From Bacillus licheniformis DSM 13 = ATCC 14580 (GTDB lineage Bacteria > Bacillota > Bacilli > Bacillales > Bacillaceae), in assembly GCF_000011645.1 (NCBI RefSeq), contig NC_006270.3, positions 1,981,501-2,045,500 of the forward strand: a DNA stretch of 64,000 bases, written 5' to 3'. Shown here one piece after another: positions 8,106-15,500 of this stretch. The first letter of the stretch is position 1. Every line of letters starts with the position of its first letter. The notes beneath the pieces were generated by a model that saw only the letters and a program-made list of their open reading frames with translations, made no database searches and had not been told where the DNA came from. The translations under genes were made by a program, and so were the position numbers.

Positions 8106-8249
8106 ATGCCGAGAGAACACGACAAACAGTCTAAATTTGCCCCGAGCCATCTTGGGACAAAACCGGTAGAATATAAGCGCAACAAAGGAAAAAAGATGCA
8201 TGATAAATCAGGAGAAACACCGATCATTATGCAGACAAAAGGCGAGTAA
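8106..8249 (+). CDS. sspN: SspN, small acid-soluble spore protein N
   Basis: 47 residues; FAPSHLGTKPVEYKRNKGKKMHD and a C-terminal IMQTKGE match the minor SASP SspN. AAAAGGAGG lies just upstream of the ATG. It is followed 25 bp later by tlp, and in B. subtilis sspN-tlp form one SigG-dependent transcript made in the forespore. The protein is basic, Gly/Lys-rich and has no membrane segment. Confidence 0.93.
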   Translation: MPREHDKQSKFAPSHLGTKPVEYKRNKGKKMHDKSGETPIIMQTKGE

Positions 8250-8274
8250 AGATGAAAAGGAGGCAGAGACCCGA

Positions 8275-8511
8275 ATGACACATCAAAAACATCATCCGGA
8301 TGACAGATCAGACAACGTAGAAAAGCTTCAAGACATGGTGCAGAACACAATCGAAAACATTGAGGAGTCTGAAGAGCAGCTGTCTTTTGCCAGCGAGGCG
8401 GAACAGGAACAGATCCGCGAAAAAAATGAACGCCGAAATGAAAGCATTGAGGCGATGCGCAATGAAATCCATGACGAGGCGGAAGCCCGCAAAAACGGAT
8501 ATCATCAATAA
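8275..8511 (+). CDS. tlp: Tlp, thioredoxin-like small spore protein
   Basis: 78 residues. HHPDDRSDNVEKLQDMVQNT and ENIEESEEQLSF are characteristic of Tlp, a minor acid-soluble spore protein. The remainder is a long charged helix (EQEQIREKNERRNES). The ATG at 8275 was chosen because AAAAGGAGG lies upstream and the conserved N-terminus begins there; an open frame extends further upstream through sspN. Despite its name, Tlp has no thioredoxin active site. Ends at a rho-independent terminator. Confidence 0.92.
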   Translation: MTHQKHHPDDRSDNVEKLQDMVQNTIENIEESEEQLSFASEAEQEQIREKNERRNESIEAMRNEIHDEAEARKNGYHQ

Positions 8512-8534
8512 ACCAGGGCGACCTGGTTTTTTTG
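8510..8534 (+). terminator. Terminator of sspN-tlp
   Basis: AAACCAGG / CCTGGTTT stem with a 4-nt loop and T-run, overlapping the tlp stop. Confidence 0.85.
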
Positions 8535-8617
8535 CATGAAGCCGTCCGTCGTGTTTTTGCCCATTGTATATGCTAGAATTGGATTAAATACATTTGTGAA
8601 AAGGGAGTAGAGGGAAT

Positions 8618-9034
8618 TTGTACGTCTCAAAAAAAGAAATAGAAGTCCGCTATGCCGAAACAGACCAAATGGGTGTCGTCTATCACGCCAATTATTTGAT
8701 TTGGATGGAGGTAGGCCGGACGGCTTTAATTAAAGAACTCGGCTTTTCTTATGCCGAAATGGAGAAAGACGGCATCCTGTCGCCTGTCGTGGATATCAAT
8801 GTCCGCTACGTCAAACCTCTTCGCTACGGTGAAACAGCGACGGTACATACGTGGATTGAAGATTACAACGGCTTTAAAACGGTATATGGGTATGAAATTT
8901 TTAATTCCGCCGGAGAAACCGCTGTGAAGGGAACATCGTCCCATATTTGCGTTGACGGGGACAGCTTCAAACCGGTTCAGTTCCGCAAGCTTTATCCAAA
9001 GTGGCATGAAGCATACGAAGAGGCCAAAAAGTAA
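8618..9034 (+). CDS. yneP: YneP, acyl-CoA thioesterase (hot-dog fold)
   Basis: 138 residues of the 4-hydroxybenzoyl-CoA thioesterase/YbgC family. The signature VRYAETDQMGVVYHANYL holds the catalytic Asp of hot-dog thioesterases of this type. It is expected to hydrolyse acyl-CoA thioesters in the cytosol; the natural substrate is unknown. The start is TTG, 8 nt after GGGAGTAGAGGG. Its stop codon overlaps the start of yneQ by one base (TAATG), so the two genes are translationally coupled. Confidence 0.9.
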   Translation: MYVSKKEIEVRYAETDQMGVVYHANYLIWMEVGRTALIKELGFSYAEMEKDGILSPVVDINVRYVKPLRYGETATVHTWIEDYNGFKTVYGYEIFNSAGETAVKGTSSHICVDGDSFKPVQFRKLYPKWHEAYEEAKK

Positions 9035-9336
9035 TGGCGTTCGGTATTAAAAGAAACGAGCTGAACGAATGGAAGCGCGCCGTTTTAAACGGCGAAGTTG
9101 CGTTTCTTACGCATTACTGGCTCGATGACAGGTATCCGGATGTCAAAACGGTGACAAAAGCAGGATGCGCGAACATTGAGAAGCTTGCAGAGTGGGGCAA
9201 ACAGTACGGACTGAAAAAAGAGTGGATTGATAAAAGAAGCGAATTTCCCCACTTTGATTTATTGGGAGAGAAGCAGATCATGATTTTAAAACAAGAAAAG
9301 CTCTCAAGCCATATCAAGCGTTTCAGGCTTGAATAA
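9034..9336 (+). CDS. yneQ: YneQ, conserved hypothetical protein
   Basis: A 100-residue soluble protein with no membrane segment. It starts at an ATG overlapping the yneP stop. Recognisable family stretches are LTHYWLDDRYPD, VTKAGCANIEKLAEWGK and EFPHFDLLGEKQ. The function is unknown. In B. subtilis yneQ also follows yneP, but is then followed directly by yneR; here about 2.3 kb of other DNA separates them. Confidence 0.88.
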   Translation: MAFGIKRNELNEWKRAVLNGEVAFLTHYWLDDRYPDVKTVTKAGCANIEKLAEWGKQYGLKKEWIDKRSEFPHFDLLGEKQIMILKQEKLSSHIKRFRLE

Positions 9337-9490
9337 TACGGTGTTTTAAAGAAACTCGGACATCCTTGAAACAAGCAAGCATTGTTCTTGCTTGTTTCAT
9401 TTTGATGAGCAAAAACGTATCTTTAGTTTCAGTTATATTGTCATCATCTGTTTCAATCACAAAGTTCACCTTTACTTCAGTGTTTTTCAT
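9323..9490 (-). CDS. Doubtful small ORF (55 residues)
   Basis: A reverse-strand frame whose N-terminal half looks protein-like (NTEVKVNFVIETDDDNIT). No good ribosome site was found, and the C-terminal half runs through the yneQ hairpin. It starts just past the terminator of the next gene. It may be a gene remnant rather than an expressed gene. I do not recognise it. Confidence 0.25.
   Translation of the reverse strand: MKNTEVKVNFVIETDDDNITETKDTFLLIKMKQARTMLACFKDVRVSLKHRIIQA
9368..9398 (+). terminator. Strong hairpin after yneQ, probable terminator
   Basis: A perfect 12-bp stem, GAAACAAGCAAG / CTTGCTTGTTTC, with a 7-nt loop, then ATTTTG. The T-run is short. Confidence 0.6.
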
Positions 9491-9517
9491 GCCTTGATAA
9501 GCCATTTTATTTTTCGT

Positions 9518-9549
9518 AAAAAAGTCCCTAAAACAAGAAGTTTTAGGGG
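9518..9549 (-). terminator. Terminator of the YxeA-like gene
   Basis: CCCTAAAAC / GTTTTAGGG stem with a 5-nt loop; ACTTTTTT follows on the reverse strand. Confidence 0.85.
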
Positions 9550-9567
9550 GAAAGAGTGAGCGGCTGA

Positions 9568-9927
9568 TTAATTTTGATTGTCTAATTTATGCAGGATGTC
9601 CTTATCTATTTGCTTCTCGCTCGCTTTTTCTTTGCTGGATATGATTTCCCTTCTATCTTCCCAATGAATAATATAGTACTGACCTTTCTGCATTTTTTCT
9701 TGAGAAGAGAGCTTTAGGTTTTTGGATTTCCCATCTTTATCATAACCCGTAACATCATAGTTATAATTTATATATGTGTATCCATCACTTGCTTTTTCTT
9801 TCACGACTTTTGGATCTGTTGTAATTTTGACGTAATAATCTTCCGTTGAATAATATCCGGAATATAAAAAGTAGCCCCCGACCAAAATTATCAGTCCTGC
9901 CGTTAAAATTCCTAAAAACCATTTCAT
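9568..9927 (-). CDS. YxeA-family (DUF1093) secreted or membrane-anchored protein
   Basis: 119 residues: a hydrophobic N-terminal signal or anchor (about 3-22), then a small beta-rich domain. The domain has YYVKITTDPKVV, YTYINYNYDVTGYDKDGK and KLSSQEKMQKGQYYIIHWEDR, the pattern of the YxeA/DUF1093 family. Relatives often sit near peptide-export or bacitracin/LL-37-type stress systems, but no such genes are adjacent here. GAGGTG precedes two consecutive ATGs (9930 and 9927); the second is better spaced. This gene is absent from the corresponding B. subtilis locus. Confidence 0.75.
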   Translation of the reverse strand: MKWFLGILTAGLIILVGGYFLYSGYYSTEDYYVKITTDPKVVKEKASDGYTYINYNYDVTGYDKDGKSKNLKLSSQEKMQKGQYYIIHWEDRREIISSKEKASEKQIDKDILHKLDNQN

Positions 9928-9930
9928 CAT

Positions 9931-10276
9931 TTATCACCTCGGAACCCATCATATATAAAACCTCCCAACGAAACCATTGATTTATCTTACATATTCCTTT
10001 CACATTTGTAAGCAATAAAAGTCCAAGCGCATCAAAAAAACAGCTGCTTGGAGCAGGGAAGTTGCCCATTGCTCAGGAAGCATTAGAATCATCAACATGA
10101 CGGTGTAATGTTTTCAAAGCAAAAGGACATCTTTCCGGCGAAGATGTCCTTTGAAAATATCCATCATTATCTATTGGGACTTCCATCAATATATCTCTGC
10201 ACCCTTGTTGGGGATGACTGCAATAGAAAGTGTGCCATCCGGACAAACCAAAATCTCAAGACGCATTTTTGAAGTT
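9931..10276. other. Intergenic stretch with hairpin and ORF scraps
   Basis: No full gene is visible. A perfect 12-bp hairpin (10122-10152, AAAGGACATCTT / AAGATGTCCTTT) is followed on the reverse strand by TTTTGCTTT, so it probably terminates the upstream DUF218 gene. Two short coding-like scraps are present: a forward frame ending near 10100 (GAGKLPIAQEALESS) and a reverse frame near 10185-10265 (MRLEILVCPDGTL). Neither has a ribosome site. They look like leftovers of lost genes. Confidence 0.5.
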
Positions 10277-11308
10277 TTAATCAATGAAAAAATTAAGAGC
10301 AGTCAAAATTATAGAAAAACCTAAAATAGTACCTACGACAATGCTATGCCGTTTACGATTCATTACAACAACAGCGATATATTCACGGATCATGGCGTTC
10401 GGCCAATAATAAAAAGCGGTTTTTGAACCGATCCCCTGGCTCTTTAAGCCTGCTCGTTTTGCATATAGGCTGGCGCGGAACAGGTGGAAATTGTTTGTTG
10501 TGAAGATGCTGTTGTATTTGCCGTCTGATAATGAGTCCATCAGTTGTTTGGAGAAAAGCATATTTTGATATGTATTTACAGAACGGTCTTCTTTGAAAGT
10601 GTGCTCTTCAGGTATCCCTTTTTTTAAAGCATATCTCTGCATGGCTTCTGCTTCAGAAAGGTTTTCATCAGGTCCTTGCCCGCCGGAAAAAATAATTTTC
10701 GGCGGAGGAGCAACAGCTGCTTGTTTCCGATAAAAATCGACAGCCTTATCTATCCTGCTTGCTAAAAGCGGGGGTACAGTATCGTTAATTAATCCGCTTC
10801 CGAGAACGATGATGTAATCCTGATTAAGTTTCGGTCTGTTAAATTGATATAGAAAATAGGCTGTTAAGAAATTTGTTAAATGAAAGAAGAAATAGACCGC
10901 AATAAGCGATGATCCCGCAAACAACGGCTGAACATTTGGCGATAAAAAACGAGCGGGGTCAATCACTGACAATAGAAAAAATATGATAATGCCTAGCCCG
11001 GAAATTAAAGTCAAACAATTAGACAATCGTCGTCCTTCTCTTTTGATAAGAATTCTCGCATTCAGAAATAACCCGATCATTAAAGCAAATAGACCGAACG
11101 TTAGGATAAAGAAAAAGATCAGCAGCGGTACAATGACGAAAAGTCTGAAAAAGCCAATTCCGAAAACGTATGCCAGATAGTAGGAAAGAACAAGAAATGA
11201 ACAAAAAAATAGATTGAATAAAAAACCGTTGATGATCCTTCTTCGGTCCGTTAAATAAAAGATCAGAAAAACAGCCAGTAAAATAAAAGTTGTCACACCG
11301 TAAACCAT
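10277..11308 (-). CDS. DUF218 (YdcF/SanA/ElyC-like) membrane protein
   Basis: 343 residues. The N-terminal half has about five membrane helices; a soluble DUF218 domain follows, with DYIIVLGSGL, KIIFSGGQGPDE, SVNTYQNMLFS and FTTNNFHLFRA. It ends with one more helix, giving an extracytoplasmic DUF218 domain. Family members affect envelope integrity and vancomycin sensitivity in Gram-negatives; the activity is unproven. The ATG at 11308 was preferred to TTG at 11314 because GAGGTG lies 7 nt upstream. The gene is not at this position in B. subtilis. Confidence 0.8.
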   Translation of the reverse strand: MVYGVTTFILLAVFLIFYLTDRRRIINGFLFNLFFCSFLVLSYYLAYVFGIGFFRLFVIVPLLIFFFILTFGLFALMIGLFLNARILIKREGRRLSNCLTLISGLGIIIFFLLSVIDPARFLSPNVQPLFAGSSLIAVYFFFHLTNFLTAYFLYQFNRPKLNQDYIIVLGSGLINDTVPPLLASRIDKAVDFYRKQAAVAPPPKIIFSGGQGPDENLSEAEAMQRYALKKGIPEEHTFKEDRSVNTYQNMLFSKQLMDSLSDGKYNSIFTTNNFHLFRASLYAKRAGLKSQGIGSKTAFYYWPNAMIREYIAVVVMNRKRHSIVVGTILGFSIILTALNFFID

Positions 11309-11631
11309 GACCAAACACCTCGATGTAAATGACTTTGTATAATATTAGAGTGTGTAAAAATCTTTATTGAATGGGGAAATCCTTGCCGCTTTATTTTAAA
11401 CGAACTGTATTTTAGATATACAGGATCTGTACCCGCTCAGTTATTCGTGTTTGCTGCCCCGTATATAATGTCCTTTAGGAGCTTTACGCAGCTCGCGGTG
11501 TACATTTGCCGAACACTCAGGCAAGCCACCCTAGATTTTGAAGGCTTTTTTTCGGCACTTCAATGACGAAGAAAAATAAAAAAACTTGCAGAAAAACGGG
11601 GGATTCTCTGCAAGCCGTAAAAAATGATATT
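11309..11631. other. Intergenic remnant region
   Basis: A short reverse-strand coding-like piece (about 11441-11530) reads LPECSANVHRELRKAPKGHY and ends in IRGSKHE, but an in-frame stop lies immediately upstream and there is no ribosome site, so it resembles the C-terminus of a lost gene. The yneR terminator occupies the right end. The rest holds nothing recognisable. Confidence 0.4.
11575..11614 (-). terminator. Terminator of yneR
   Basis: CTTGCAGA / TCTGCAAG stem followed by seven T residues on the reverse strand. Confidence 0.8.
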
Positions 11632-11919
11632 TTACTGATATTCAAAAACAGGTTCTTCCGCAGATTCGTTATAGGTGACAAGCAGATCATGGCCGTCGAA
11701 ATACCATACATCGCTTTCTTCAACGAAAAACGTAATGCCGTCTTTTTCCGCACTTACACCGATTTGCTGCGGCTCATCTTTTGAGACCCCAAGGGAGAAG
11801 CCTTTTTGAACATTGCTGCATCCTCCGTAGCGGACAAAGAAGCGAACCTGATCACCTTCTTTTAAATCAAGCTCGTTCTTATACCATTTAAGCGCCTCTT
11901 CATTAATTTTCAAATTCAC
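11632..11919 (-). CDS. yneR: YneR, HesB/IscA-like protein
   Basis: 95 residues of the HesB/YadR/YfhF family: INEEALKWYKNELDL, VRFFVRYGGCSNVQKGFSLGV and the C-terminal DGHDLLVTYN. Only one of the three cysteines used by true A-type Fe-S carriers is present (GGCS), as in B. subtilis YneR, so Fe-S delivery is uncertain. The start is GTG, 8 nt after AAGGAG; upstream in-frame ATGs would add residues that are not conserved. It is separated from plsY by about 100 bp. Confidence 0.88.
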   Translation of the reverse strand: MNLKINEEALKWYKNELDLKEGDQVRFFVRYGGCSNVQKGFSLGVSKDEPQQIGVSAEKDGITFFVEESDVWYFDGHDLLVTYNESAEEPVFEYQ

Positions 11920-12021
11920 GGGCAAGCACTCCTTCATCATTTGTTTCAAAGCATGCTGAATCTATTTATAGTATATAACGTTTTTGTCCGATCATGAAAA
12001 TATAATGTTCTTCGGATAGGC

Positions 12022-12615
12022 TCATCTTTTGCCGGACATCCACTTGATTTTGGGCTCGGTTTTATCGATGATGCGTTTAATGTTCGTCCTGTGTCTGTAT
12101 ACGACAAACGCCGTAAGAAAGGCGACGACTGCCACCAATAAAAGGTCTTTCGTAAACAGACTGTAAACCGTTGTATACAAGCCGGTTAAAATGGAAGAAA
12201 GCGATACATATTTTGTGATATACAAAAACAGAAAGAACACCGCAACCATTGTGAGAAACAGAAGAGGCTGATAGCAAAGCAATACGCCTCCGGAAGTAGC
12301 GACAGCTTTTCCGCCTTTAAATTTTGCGAACACAGGGAACATATGCCCGATGACTGCGGCTACGCCGGCCAGCAAAGGGTGTACGCCGATGTGCAGGATG
12401 GCGGGCAGAAAGGCGGCGAGCGTCCCTTTCAAAATGTCCGCAGCCACAACGATAGAGCCGGCTTTTACGCCGAGTGTCCGAAATGCGTTGGTGGCGCCAA
12501 GATTCCCGCTGCCGTGTTCCCTGATGTCGATTCCTTTGGCGGCCTTTCCGACAATCAAGCCGGACGGAATGCTGCCGAGTAGATAGGCTAAAATAAATAA
12601 TAAAGCTATTAACAT
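12022..12615 (-). CDS. plsY: PlsY, acyl-phosphate:glycerol-3-phosphate acyltransferase
   Basis: 197 residues, multi-pass membrane protein. It transfers the acyl group from acyl-phosphate (made by PlsX) to sn-1 of glycerol-3-phosphate, the first committed step of phospholipid synthesis. The three cytoplasmic motifs are present: [11 protein letters not shown] near residue 13, [16 protein letters not shown] near 35-50 and [12 protein letters not shown] near 105. AAAGGAG lies before the ATG at 12615. The gene is divergent from yneT, as in B. subtilis (yneS). Confidence 0.97.
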
Positions 12616-12793
12616 TTCATTTCTCCTTTTTAGATGATCCCTTCTCTTTATTTTAACATGAGAGGCGCCTTCCATGACGGCTTTTCTTTAGAAGTACCGT
12701 ATATATCATACAAGATAATGCGCGCTAATCATATGAAAATTTTGATTATCTCCTTTGTTTTCGTGTAAACTGAACTTAAAAGGAGTGATCGGT

Positions 12794-13207
12794 GTGGAAA
12801 ATCCTTCTAAACAGGAAATCAAAACCATTCTTGAAAACAGCAGACGAATTGCGGTAGTCGGCTTGTCCGACAACCCTGAAAGAACATCGTACATGGTATC
12901 AAAAGCGATGCAGGACGCGGGATATGACATCATCCCTGTCAATCCGACCATTGATGAGGCGCTGGGCGTCAAGGCTGTGGCATCCTTAAAAGACATTGAA
13001 GGACACGTTGATATCGTCAATGTGTTCAGAAGATCCGAGCATCTGCCTGATGTCGCAAAGGAATTCCTGGAGATAGACGCAGATGTGTTTTGGGCGCAGC
13101 AGGGGCTTGTCAATGAAGAAGCTTATCAGCTTCTGAGCGAAAAAGGCTATACGGTGATTATGGATTTGTGCATAAAAGTGGCACACTCGTTAACAAAATC
13201 GGCATAA
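12794..13207 (+). CDS. yneT: YneT, CoA-binding domain protein
   Basis: 137 residues with a Rossmann-like CoA_binding_2 domain: RRIAVVGLSDNPERTSYMVSK, GYDIIPVNPTIDEALG and VFWAQQGLVNEEA, ending in VIMDLCIKVAH. The family resembles the CoA-binding half of succinyl-CoA synthetases but lacks catalytic parts; its role is unknown. The start is GTG at 12794, 8 nt after AAAAGGAG. Transcribed divergently from plsY and closed by a strong terminator before parE. Confidence 0.9.
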   Translation: MENPSKQEIKTILENSRRIAVVGLSDNPERTSYMVSKAMQDAGYDIIPVNPTIDEALGVKAVASLKDIEGHVDIVNVFRRSEHLPDVAKEFLEIDADVFWAQQGLVNEEAYQLLSEKGYTVIMDLCIKVAHSLTKSA

Positions 13208-13252
13208 AAAAGACAAAAATCCTTGTTTTTTCAAGGGTTTTTGTCTTTTTTA
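13206..13252 (+). terminator. Terminator of yneT
   Basis: Long stem AAAGACAAAAATCCTTG / CAAGGGTTTTTGTCTTT, then T-rich sequence. Confidence 0.85.
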
Positions 13253-13528
13253 TGCGAGAATATGTTTGCGAATTGCTGTGAAAAACGGCTACAATAAGTC
13301 TTGGACAGTTTTTTAAGAATGATTTTCCAATTGCGATGTGGAAAGCCTTGTGCTGCGGGTGATGAATCGTGTAAAATGACGGCTGTGCAAAAAGCGGCTT
13401 TCATTTTAACATGTTCCCGACAATGCTTGAAGAAATTGGAAAATAATCGGATAATACTTTGCTTTATATGACAGAGTGTGTATTATTCTTTATAAGCAAT
13501 GTTTGATTTTTGAAAGGGGTTTATGCAT

Positions 13529-15496
13529 TTGGTTAAAAAACAGCAAGTTGACTATAATGATGATTCCATACAGGTGCTCGAAGGCCTTGAAGCGGTCAGA
13601 AAACGCCCCGGTATGTACATCGGTTCGACAGACAGCCGGGGACTGCACCATCTCGTATATGAAATCGTCGATAATTCCGTCGATGAAGTCCTTGCGGGCC
13701 ATGGGGATCACATTATAGTAAAAATACATAAAGATAACAGCATATCGGTGCAAGACAGAGGCCGGGGAATGCCAACAGGAATGCATAAGCTCGGCAAGCC
13801 GACTCCAGAAATTATTTTGACAGTGCTGCATGCCGGAGGAAAGTTCGGCCAAGGCGGCTATAAAACGAGCGGGGGGCTGCACGGCGTCGGTGCATCCGTT
13901 GTAAACGCCCTGTCCGAGTGGCTGACAGTCACGATTGAGCGGGACGGAAATGTTTACAGGCAGCGTTTTGAAAACGGCGGCAAACCGGTGACATCCCTTG
14001 ATAAAATCGGAACGACCAAAAAGACCGGCACCCTGATTCATTTCAAGCCTGATCCTGCGATGTTCAGCACGACGACGTTTAACTTTGAAACGCTTTCAGA
14101 GCGTCTGAGAGAATCAGCCTTTTTGTTAAAAGGACTAAAAATAGAATTGATCGATGAACGCGATCAAACAAAAGAAACGTTTTTATACGAAAACGGAATC
14201 GAAGCTTTTGTCGCTTATTTAAATGAGGAGAAAGACGCGCTTTCTGAAGTGGTCTCATTTGAAGGAGAGCACAACGGCATCGAGGTTGACTTCGCGTTTC
14301 AGTTTAATGACGGCTATTCCGAAAACATCCTGTCGTTCGTCAATAATGTCAGAACGAAAGATGGAGGAACCCATGAGTCCGGTGCCAAAACGGCGATGAC
14401 GAGAGCATTCAACGAGTATGCGAGAAAGGTGGCCCTTTTAAAAGAAAAGGACAAAAACCTTGAAGGAACGGATATCAGGGAAGGCCTGTCAGCCATCGTT
14501 TCCGTCCGGATTCCCGAAGAGCTTCTTCAATTTGAAGGACAGACAAAAGGAAAGCTCGGCACAAGTGAAGCACGGTCAGCCGTTGATGCAATCGTCTCTG
14601 AGCAGCTCGCCTATTTTCTTGAAGAAAACAGGGAAACGGCAACATTGCTTGTCAAAAAAGCGATTAAAGCCTCCCAGGCGAGAGAGGCTGCGAGAAAAGC
14701 AAGAGAAGAGGCAAGAAGCGGAAAGAAAAGAAAGAAATCCGAAGCGACGCTCTCCGGGAAGCTGACGCCTGCACAATCAAGGAATCCATCCAAGAACGAA
14801 TTGTATCTCGTGGAGGGTGATTCTGCGGGAGGATCAGCAAAGCAGGGACGAGACCGGAAATTCCAGGCTGTCCTGCCGCTCCGCGGAAAAGTTATCAATA
14901 CGGAAAAAGCGAAGCTGGCCGATATTTTTAAAAATGAAGAGATCAATACGATCATTCACGCGATCGGCGGAGGGGTCGGCGCCGATTTTGACATTGAGGA
15001 CATCAATTACGACAAAGTCATTATCATGACAGATGCGGATACAGACGGCGCGCATATCCAAGTGCTGCTCCTGACTTTTTTCTACCGCTATATGAAGCCG
15101 CTGATCGAGCACGGAAAAGTGTTTATCGCACTGCCGCCGCTCTATAAAGTGAGCAAAGGGTCGGGCAAAAAAGAAATCATTGAATATGCCTGGTCTGATG
15201 AGGAAATGGACGACGTCCTCAAAAAAGTCGGAAAAGGATATACGATCCAGCGCTATAAAGGTCTCGGCGAAATGAACGCTGACCAGCTTTGGGAAACGAC
15301 AATGAACCCCGAGTCAAGAACACTTGTCAGGGTTAAAATCGATGACGCGGCCCGGGTGGAACGGCGCGTAACGACATTGATGGGCGACAAAGTTGAGCCG
15401 AGGAGAAAATGGATTGAGAAAAACGTCGCTTTCGGACTTGATGAAGAAAGCAACATTTTGGAAAACGAGAATTTATCGGTCGCTGAGGAGGTTTAA
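13529..15496 (+). CDS. parE: Topoisomerase IV subunit B (ParE)
   Basis: 655 residues. ATPase subunit of topoisomerase IV, which decatenates daughter chromosomes. Order: GHKL ATPase (EIVDNSVDEVLAGHG; GGLHGVGASVVNALS), transducer domain, a Lys/Arg-rich linker (ARSGKKRKKSEA), then TOPRIM with EGDSAGGSAKQGRD and the Mg-binding DADTDGAHI. TTG at 13529 was chosen because it lies 9 nt from AAAGGGG and gives the B. subtilis length; the ATG at 13523 is only 3 nt from it. parC follows after 4 bp, so the subunits are co-translated. Confidence 0.97.
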   Translation: MVKKQQVDYNDDSIQVLEGLEAVRKRPGMYIGSTDSRGLHHLVYEIVDNSVDEVLAGHGDHIIVKIHKDNSISVQDRGRGMPTGMHKLGKPTPEIILTVLHAGGKFGQGGYKTSGGLHGVGASVVNALSEWLTVTIERDGNVYRQRFENGGKPVTSLDKIGTTKKTGTLIHFKPDPAMFSTTTFNFETLSERLRESAFLLKGLKIELIDERDQTKETFLYENGIEAFVAYLNEEKDALSEVVSFEGEHNGIEVDFAFQFNDGYSENILSFVNNVRTKDGGTHESGAKTAMTRAFNEYARKVALLKEKDKNLEGTDIREGLSAIVSVRIPEELLQFEGQTKGKLGTSEARSAVDAIVSEQLAYFLEENRETATLLVKKAIKASQAREAARKAREEARSGKKRKKSEATLSGKLTPAQSRNPSKNELYLVEGDSAGGSAKQGRDRKFQAVLPLRGKVINTEKAKLADIFKNEEINTIIHAIGGGVGADFDIEDINYDKVIIMTDADTDGAHIQVLLLTFFYRYMKPLIEHGKVFIALPPLYKVSKGSGKKEIIEYAWSDEEMDDVLKKVGKGYTIQRYKGLGEMNADQLWETTMNPESRTLVRVKIDDAARVERRVTTLMGDKVEPRRKWIEKNVAFGLDEESNILENENLSVAEEV

Positions 15497-15500
15497 ATAA

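Noticed and set aside
9785..10069. 94-residue reverse frame upstream of the YxeA-like gene
   Set aside because: It overlaps the gene's start and ribosome site in another frame and looks random.
11400..11560. Possible riboswitch or structured RNA before the DUF218 gene
   Set aside because: No conserved aptamer core recognised; the signal is explained by a coding scrap and the yneR terminator.
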